From Thaumasiovibrio sp043421945 (GTDB taxonomy: Bacteria > Pseudomonadota > Gammaproteobacteria > Enterobacterales > Vibrionaceae), in the NCBI GenBank assembly GCA_043421945.1, contig JBHOGO010000080.1:1-20657 (forward strand): a stretch of 20,657 nucleotides of DNA. Direction: 5' to 3'. The translations under genes were made by a program, and so were the position numbers. Numbering within the stretch: the first letter of the stretch is position 1; the number at the start of each line of letters is the position of its first letter. Under the pieces are notes generated by a model that was not told the DNA's origin, ran no database searches, and saw nothing but the letters and a program-made list of their open reading frames with translations. Positions 16,223 to 20,657 of this stretch are shown piece by piece.

Positions 16223-16236
16223 TGAAAAGTTTTCAA
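16209..16236 (-). promoter_or_regulatory. Predicted tnsABCDE promoter overlapping a TnsB site
   Basis: On the minus strand, TTGAAA (16236-16231) and TAAACT (16214-16209) are 16 bp apart, predicting a start near 16202. The -35 box lies inside the innermost TnsB repeat (16229-16248), which would let TnsB repress its own operon, as known for Tn7-R. The tnsA ATG follows about 20 bases later with only a weak GGG as ribosome-binding site. Confidence 0.5.
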
Positions 16237-16296
16237 CTTTAGTGGTACAGTTTCAAACTTTAATGTCACAGTTCCAAACTTTAATGTCTACCGACA
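16229..16296 (-). repeat. Transposon right end with three closely packed TnsB-binding repeats
   Basis: Reading the minus strand from the tip TGTCGGTA, GACATTAAAG-type repeats start at 16288, 16267 and 16246 (the last degenerate, ACCACTAAAG), at an exact 21-bp period. A fourth, poor match may lie at 16195-16210. Tn7-R has four overlapping sites of the same kind. The asymmetry with the spaced left-end sites is a Tn7 hallmark that fixes insertion orientation. Confidence 0.88.
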
Positions 16297-16301
16297 ACCA
16301 A
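16297..16301. repeat. Right 5-bp target-site duplication (ACCAA)
   Basis: It is identical to 277-281 and adjoins the right tip ...CCGACA. It lies 19-23 bp past the glmS stop codon, as expected for TnsD-directed insertion. Confidence 0.88.
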
Positions 16302-16319
16302 CCCATCGACCGCGTTGCT

Positions 16320-16357
16320 ATTATTCCACCGTCACGGCTTTAGCAAGGTTACGAGGT
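16320..16357 (-). promoter_or_regulatory. attTn7: TnsD recognition site in the 3' end of glmS
   Basis: In Tn7, TnsD binds about 36 bp of the end of glmS, 23-58 bp from the insertion point. The equivalent bases here encode the conserved C-terminus (L-A-K-A-V-T-V-E). The placement is by analogy with Tn7; occupancy of the adjacent site by this transposon supports it. Confidence 0.8.
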
Positions 16358-18153
16358 TGGTCAACATCAGTACCTTTAATCAATGCAACATAGTAAGACA
16401 GTAGCTGCATTGGGATGGTGTAGTAGATCGGCGCCGTGATTTCACTCACGTGCGGCATAGCGATGATCTTCATTGTTTCGTCAGCTTCAAAGCCAGCATT
16501 CGAGTCAGCGAAGACATACAGTAAACCACCACGGGCACGTACTTCTTCGATATTTGATTTTAGCTTCTCAAGCAGGTCATTACTTGGTGCAACAACAACA
16601 ACCGGCATGTCTGCGTCAATCAGAGCAAGTGGACCGTGCTTCAATTCACCCGCTGCGTATGCTTCTGCGTGAATGTAAGAGATCTCTTTCAGCTTAAGAG
16701 ATGCTTCCATTGCGATAGGGTAGAACTCACCACGACCTAAGAATAGGGTGTTGTGCTTATCAGCAAAGTCTTCAGCTAACGCTTCGATATCTTTCTCAAA
16801 CGATAGAGCGGCTTCAATTTGTTGAGGCAGCGCGTGAAGAGCGGTTACGATCTCTTTTTCTTTCTCTGCATTGATAAGCGATTTTTGCTTACCAAGTGCA
16901 GTAACTAGCATTAGAAGTGCAGACAATTGCGTGGTGAACGCTTTCGTTGATGCAACACCGATTTCTACACCAGCACGTGTCATGAATGCAAAGTCAGATT
17001 CACGAACAAGCGAAGAGCCTGCAACGTTACAGATTGTCATTGCAGCCATGTAGCCTTTCTCTTTCGCTAAGCGTAAAGCGGCTAACGTATCTGCTGTTTC
17101 ACCGGATTGAGAAAGCGTGATCAGTAGGCTGTTTGGACGCGTTACAAACTTTCTGTAACGGAACTCTGAGGCGATTTCAACATCACAGCTTACGCCCGCA
17201 AGGTCTTCAAACCAGTAACGCGCTGTCATACCTGCATTGTAAGACGTACCACAAGCAATAATCTGTACGTGTTCAACTTTGCTTAAGATCTCTGCAGCGT
17301 TAACGCCAATCGCTTCTGTTACAACAGAATCGGCAGTAATACGGCCTTCCATTGTGTTAATCAGTGCTGTTGGTTGCTCGTAAATTTCTTTTTGCATGAA
17401 GTGACGGTATTGGCCTTTGTCACCCGCATCATGCTCGGCGTTAGATTCGGTGATCTCACGAGTCACTTGCTGGCCAGTTTCGTCAAACACTGTAACGTCA
17501 CGACGAGTAATTTCAGCCACATCACCTTCTTCTAGGTACATGAAGCGACGTGTTACGTTAAGGAGTGCAAGTTGGTCAGAGGCTAGGAAGTTTTCACCAA
17601 CGCCGAAGCCAATGACGATAGGGCTGCCAGAGCGTGCAACAACAATGCGGCTCGGATCTTTACGGTCAACAACAACCGTACCGTATGCGCCTTCAAGTTG
17701 CTTAGCCGTCTTCTGAAGTGCTTCGACAAGAGAATCAGAAGTACGACGTTCCCACTCAACAAGGTGTGCAATGACTTCTGTATCGGTTTGTGAAGTGAAC
17801 ACATAACCACGAGCTTGTAGCAGTGTGCGTAGTTCTTCATGGTTTTCGATAATACCATTGTGAACAACTGCGATATCGGCAGAAACATGTGGGTGTGCGT
17901 TTGCTTCTGAAGGCTCACCGTGTGTTGCCCAGCGAGTGTGAGCGATACCAGTACCACCAACAACGTTCTCTTCTTCAACAGCATTGGCTAGCTCTTGCAC
18001 TTTACCAAGGCGACGAACGCGCGTTAGGTTAGATTCAGCGTCGACAACAGCAACACCTGCTGAGTCATAACCACGGTATTCAAGGCGACGTAGGCCTTCA
18101 ACTAAAATTTCTGCCACATCACGCTGCGCTACAGCACCAACGATTCCACACAT
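16321..18153 (-). CDS. glmS: Glutamine-fructose-6-phosphate aminotransferase (isomerising), GlmS
   Basis: The enzyme makes glucosamine-6-phosphate from fructose-6-phosphate and glutamine, the entry step to peptidoglycan and lipopolysaccharide amino sugars in the cytoplasm. I start it at ATG 18153, because the N-terminus M-C-G-I-V-G-A must expose the catalytic Cys after Met removal; AGGAG precedes it by 9 bases. The frame upstream of this is overlap with the regulator gene. The glutaminase domain has H-T-R-W-A-T-H-G and H-N-G-I-I-E-N; two SIS domains follow, and the protein ends D-Q-P-R-N-L-A-K-A-V-T-V-E. At 610 aa it matches E. coli (609). It begins 11 bases after the DeoR-family gene and forms an operon with it. 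The transposon removed its downstream region, and the element's own terminator at 16185-16222 may now end its transcript. Confidence 0.98.
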   Translation of the reverse strand: MCGIVGAVAQRDVAEILVEGLRRLEYRGYDSAGVAVVDAESNLTRVRRLGKVQELANAVEEENVVGGTGIAHTRWATHGEPSEANAHPHVSADIAVVHNGIIENHEELRTLLQARGYVFTSQTDTEVIAHLVEWERRTSDSLVEALQKTAKQLEGAYGTVVVDRKDPSRIVVARSGSPIVIGFGVGENFLASDQLALLNVTRRFMYLEEGDVAEITRRDVTVFDETGQQVTREITESNAEHDAGDKGQYRHFMQKEIYEQPTALINTMEGRITADSVVTEAIGVNAAEILSKVEHVQIIACGTSYNAGMTARYWFEDLAGVSCDVEIASEFRYRKFVTRPNSLLITLSQSGETADTLAALRLAKEKGYMAAMTICNVAGSSLVRESDFAFMTRAGVEIGVASTKAFTTQLSALLMLVTALGKQKSLINAEKEKEIVTALHALPQQIEAALSFEKDIEALAEDFADKHNTLFLGRGEFYPIAMEASLKLKEISYIHAEAYAAGELKHGPLALIDADMPVVVVAPSNDLLEKLKSNIEEVRARGGLLYVFADSNAGFEADETMKIIAMPHVSEITAPIYYTIPMQLLSYYVALIKGTDVDQPRNLAKAVTVE

Positions 18154-18164
18154 AAATAAAGCTC

Positions 18165-18941
18165 CTAATCCTGAGTGACAGGCGCGCAAATCACTTTGAC
18201 GCCATGTTGTTCTATTTTTGTTCTGTCTGCTTTAGTGAGCTCGTTATCAGTCACTAAAGTGTGAATATGTTCAAAAGCCAGTTCGAGGTTGGGGATGCGT
18301 CTTCCAATTTTATCTGACTCAACCATCACAATAACTTGACGGGATACTTCTGCCATGACGCGGCTTAGCCCAATCAGTTCGTTAAAGGTTGTTGTACCTC
18401 TTTCAAGATCGATGCCATCTGCACCAACAAAGAGTTGGTCAAAGTCGTACGATCGTAAAACCGATTCGGCGACCTGTCCTTGAAAGGACTCAGAATGTGG
18501 GTCCCAAGTGCCACCGGTCATTAATAGAGTAAGCTCATTCTCTAATTCGTTCAGAGAGTTAGCGATATTAATTGAATTTGTCATGACAACGAGGCCATGT
18601 TTTGAGTGCAATTGCTCAATCAAGCTGGCTGTTGTGCTGCCGCTGTCAATGATGATGCGATTGTGATCGCGAATGAGTGAAGCGGCGCATTTTGCAATTT
18701 GTAACTTTCGTTTTGAAACTTGCTCGTTGTTTTCTGCAGCGACTAGCTCTTTTGGCATCGCAACAGCACCACCAAAGCGACGTAACAGTAGACCACTTTT
18801 CTCTAGTTCAGCGAGATCCTTTCGGATGGTCACTTCACTAGTGGCAAAAAGCTTGGCGAGAGAATCAACGCTAACTTCTTGTTCTTTATTGACGTGAGAG
18901 ACAATATTGTGGCGGCGTTGCTGCGTGTTTCGCTTGGTCAT
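18165..18941 (-). CDS. DeoR-family transcriptional regulator upstream of glmS
   Basis: This 258-aa protein has an N-terminal DeoR winged HTH (about residues 6-60, with S-E-V-T-I-R-K-D-L-A-E-L-E and the L-L-R-R-F-G-G-A motif after it). A C-terminal sugar-phosphate-sensing domain has D-S-G-S-T-T (about 99-104), M-T-G-G-T (about 141-145) and G-A-D-G-I (about 173-177). Members usually repress sugar genes and are released by a phosphorylated sugar. Its place as the first gene before glmS suggests it responds to an amino-sugar phosphate and controls this operon; that is inference from context. A palindrome-rich segment just upstream is a likely self-binding site. Confidence 0.92.
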   Translation of the reverse strand: MTKRNTQQRRHNIVSHVNKEQEVSVDSLAKLFATSEVTIRKDLAELEKSGLLLRRFGGAVAMPKELVAAENNEQVSKRKLQIAKCAASLIRDHNRIIIDSGSTTASLIEQLHSKHGLVVMTNSINIANSLNELENELTLLMTGGTWDPHSESFQGQVAESVLRSYDFDQLFVGADGIDLERGTTTFNELIGLSRVMAEVSRQVIVMVESDKIGRRIPNLELAFEHIHTLVTDNELTKADRTKIEQHGVKVICAPVTQD

Positions 18942-19395
18942 AGTGATAACAACTTTTGATTTTTATTCTTTAAGTTTCGTTGTGAAATTTGATTCTATCA
19001 AAATGAAACTTGCTGTGTCTATGAACTTTTGAAGTAAAAAAAGCGCGATGACGAATGATTAGTCTGAATTTAAGGAGGGGTACCATACTCACCCTGTCAA
19101 AAAAGTGATGCCTGTAGGGCATTAAAGTAGATAGGTGTGAAAGTTCGCGTTTCAAAGCAGTGCACTTTAGCAGTGATAACAGATAGATAAACAATATAGA
19201 TAGCGATATTAATCTATCGAAGTGCTTCACAGCCTTTTTCGAACCTGCGTGACAATCTTCTCATTGTTGCATTTTTGGCAGCATATCTACTTGTAGCAGG
19301 GCATAGTAAAGGTTAATTCTATGGTTAAGAGTAGAGGGATAAGTATTCTTATAAGGAATACTTTAACGTAACCCGAGTAAGAAGGAAGTATCCGT
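18942..19395. other. Intergenic region between the deoR-glmS operon and a divergent gene
   Basis: These 454 bases hold the divergent control regions. Near the regulator gene is the nested palindrome at 18972-19011. Close to the plus-strand gene is a perfect 8-bp inverted repeat, AAGTATTC (19341-19348) and GAATACTT (19356-19363), whose 7-base spacer is TTATAAG. I see no convincing coding frame, tRNA or strong terminator between 19012 and 19340; the minus-strand frame at 18970-19230 has no ribosome-binding site or recognisable features. Confidence 0.6.
18972..19011. promoter_or_regulatory. Candidate operator for the DeoR-family regulator
   Basis: A perfect inner palindrome TTTGAT-TCT-ATCAAA (18988-19002) sits between outer inverted repeats AAGTTTC (18972-18978) and GAAACTT (19005-19011). 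On the minus strand the segment is rich in TTTCA-type repeats, like known DeoR/GlpR/AgaR operators. It lies 30-70 bp upstream of the regulator's start codon. Confidence 0.45.
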
Positions 19396-20448
19396 ATGTG
19401 TAGTTTGGCATCGAATGACTTTGGTTCTGGTCTGAATGATTTCACTGACCTAAAGGTTAAAACGTACAGTGGTAAACCGCGGGCTGAGTCTGAAGCTGTG
19501 TTTACGTTACCGCTTGAAGTTTACGATTCTCGGTTTAGCGCTCAAACACTGCGAGTGAATGAAATAGGAAGCCCGCGCAGTAGCTATTTCTTTGGGTGCG
19601 ACGATCTGCAAGAACCAAACGTTAGTTGGGTGGTCGGCCTGAGTACCACTTATATCCTCTATGGTTTTAAGCCATTACTTGAGATTGAAGTTCTGTTTCG
19701 TGAGCGAGAATCTCTGAAGCCTTTGGCAGAAGCATTGACGTTATTTGGTGTTGAGAGTGTTTATGCACATATTGTGAAAGCGTCAAGTGCAGAACTTTAC
19801 CATTGGATTGATCCCATCTTATCGGAAACGATGTCGAGTTATCGTGAAGGCAAACTGAAACATGATAGTCCCGACTTCTGGTTACACCAATTAGTGGAAG
19901 GGTATGATGAGCATGGATGGGCATTGGATGCGAACATTCTTAATGTTTACCTACTTAACTTGTGTTGCTTAAAACCGAGCATGGCACTTAGGCTTGAAAA
20001 TAATCAGATGTTTATGCCTCTGCGAGGTATGTGCTTAGAGGCCTTAACGCAGTTACAATCTTTGGTTGAGTTTGATGCTGAGTTTTGGCTCCATGGACGG
20101 CAGTATCAAGATGAAACTCATGACGATGAAGTTTCCGAATACTCTAAAGAGCAACTTTGTTTTGATGGTTGTAAACCGAGCATTTCGATGTTCCCTAAAC
20201 AAAGCCGAAATGAAATGGCGTTGAATTTGTTTGGTGCAAGTGATTATTGCTTTACTGAAGTGCCGAGCGGAGGAATGAACCGACATGAAGTGTTTGATGG
20301 CCAGATTTTACTCGTCACGGAAGGTGAGCTTTGGATCAATGGCAAAATTCGCGTTCGTGAGCGTGAAGCGGTTATTTTTTCAGAATCTGAATGTTTGCAT
20401 ATCCACGGGGTACGTAACAGTCTCTATTTAGTGGCGTTGGTCGGCTAA
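19396..20448 (+). CDS. Protein of unknown function with a cupin-like C-terminal segment
   Basis: This 350-aa protein belongs to no family I recognise. The start ATG has AAGGAAG 9 bases upstream. No signal peptide or membrane segment is obvious. Residues about 295-350 alternate short beta-strand-like runs with turns (I-L-L-V-T-E-G-E-L-W-I-N-G-K-I and E-A-V-I-F-S-E-S-E followed by H-I-H-G), the pattern of a cupin barrel edge; the His residues in H-I-H-G could bind metal, but the full cupin motif set is not clear. Residues 100-215 look mostly helical. It is transcribed divergently from deoR-glmS and has its own hairpin downstream, so it is probably a single-gene unit of the native chromosome. 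Confidence 0.75.
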   Translation: MCSLASNDFGSGLNDFTDLKVKTYSGKPRAESEAVFTLPLEVYDSRFSAQTLRVNEIGSPRSSYFFGCDDLQEPNVSWVVGLSTTYILYGFKPLLEIEVLFRERESLKPLAEALTLFGVESVYAHIVKASSAELYHWIDPILSETMSSYREGKLKHDSPDFWLHQLVEGYDEHGWALDANILNVYLLNLCCLKPSMALRLENNQMFMPLRGMCLEALTQLQSLVEFDAEFWLHGRQYQDETHDDEVSEYSKEQLCFDGCKPSISMFPKQSRNEMALNLFGASDYCFTEVPSGGMNRHEVFDGQILLVTEGELWINGKIRVREREAVIFSESECLHIHGVRNSLYLVALVG

Positions 20449-20511
20449 TCGCGTACCGCACGCTCTGTCTTAATCACCTTTCTCTATCTACTTTGCTTTA
20501 CTCTGATGACC

Positions 20512-20536
20512 AACGAGCGCTAATTTGGCGTTCGTT
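20512..20536 (+). terminator. Possible terminator after the 350-aa gene
   Basis: AACGAGCGC (20512-20520) and GCGTTCGTT (20528-20536) form a 9-bp stem with one G-U pair and a 7-base loop. The T-run is short (TTTAGT), so termination may be weak. The remaining bases to 20657 show no gene; AGAAGGAAA at the very end looks like a ribosome-binding site for a gene starting beyond the window. Confidence 0.45.
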
Positions 20537-20657
20537 TAGTCTCCTCGTATCCATCGAAAAGAGTCTCGGATAGAGATAATTAACCTGAACTCGGGATAAG
20601 AAGAGAAGGGAACTAAAAGCTGGCTCTGCGATCAGATCTTTCAACCAAGAAGGAAAT

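Larger units (their letters stand above)
282..16296 (-). mobile_element. Tn7-family transposon with tnsABCDE in attTn7
   Basis: The tips are TGTCGATTGACATTAAAG (left, plus strand) and TGTCGGTAGACATTAAAG (right, minus strand), flanked by ACCAA on both sides; the total is 16,015 bp. Three spaced TnsB sites lie at the left end and three close-packed sites at the right end, as in Tn7. The right end faces glmS. It encodes tnsA-E in Tn7 order, with gene lengths nearly equal to those of Tn7 (TnsB 694, TnsC 552, TnsD 505, TnsE 543 aa), plus about 7.7 kb of cargo. The tnsA frame is broken by one base, so activity in this copy may be altered. Every gene reads inward from the right end, in the direction of glmS. 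Confidence 0.95.

Noticed and set aside
282..16296. CRISPR-associated transposon (CAST)
   Set aside because: No Cascade, Cas12k or array is present. TnsD and TnsE are both full length and the insertion is at attTn7.
18154..18189. Upstream start for glmS
   Set aside because: GlmS needs Cys directly after the initiator Met; the extension overlaps the end of the regulator gene and would block the active site.

Overview
The window is a chromosomal glmS locus from a Gammaproteobacterium, most likely a Vibrio or close relative (inferred from GlmS and its DeoR-family partner; no species can be named). A complete 16,015-bp Tn7-family transposon occupies attTn7. Its ends can be fixed to the base: the element runs 282-16296, both ends begin 5'-TGTCG, and it is flanked by the 5-bp target duplication ACCAA at 277-281 and 16297-16301. 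The right duplication lies 19-23 bp downstream of the glmS stop codon, the classic Tn7 position.

Layout, left to right. 1-79 looks like the end of an IS21-family insertion sequence (three 23-bp subterminal repeats). 80-276 looks like the right end of an older, different Tn7-like element: a Tn7-type terminus, a terminator hairpin and a possible 32-codon stub of tnsA. 282-430 is the left end of the present transposon, with three spaced TnsB sites. 529-6423 is a minus-strand cargo operon: an MmeI-type adenine methyltransferase with no visible nuclease motif, an SF2 helicase and a GIY-YIG endonuclease, together a candidate restriction-modification or anti-phage system of unusual composition. 6567-8272 is a PIN-domain protein preceded by a Xre/ImmA-IrrE regulator-protease, arranged like a toxin-antitoxin pair. 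8463-16182 is tnsABCDE in canonical order, with a one-base frameshift in tnsA. 16183-16296 is the right end, with TnsB sites, the tns promoter and an inward-facing terminator.

Beyond the transposon are glmS and a DeoR-family regulator in one operon (minus strand), a 450-bp intergenic region with palindromic operator-like sequences, and an unrecognised 350-aa gene on the plus strand with a cupin-like C-terminus.

How the parts work together: TnsD directs insertion into attTn7 at the 3' end of glmS, and TnsE should offer the second route to mobile plasmids and replicating DNA. TnsA and TnsB make up the transposase and TnsC the ATPase regulator. The cargo is typical of Tn7 relatives in carrying defence-like genes. 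All transposon genes point the same way as glmS. The right-end terminator seems placed to stop glmS readthrough, while the tns promoter starts inside its loop and escapes it. No Cas genes or CRISPR array are present, so this is a protein-guided Tn7 element and not a CRISPR-associated transposon.
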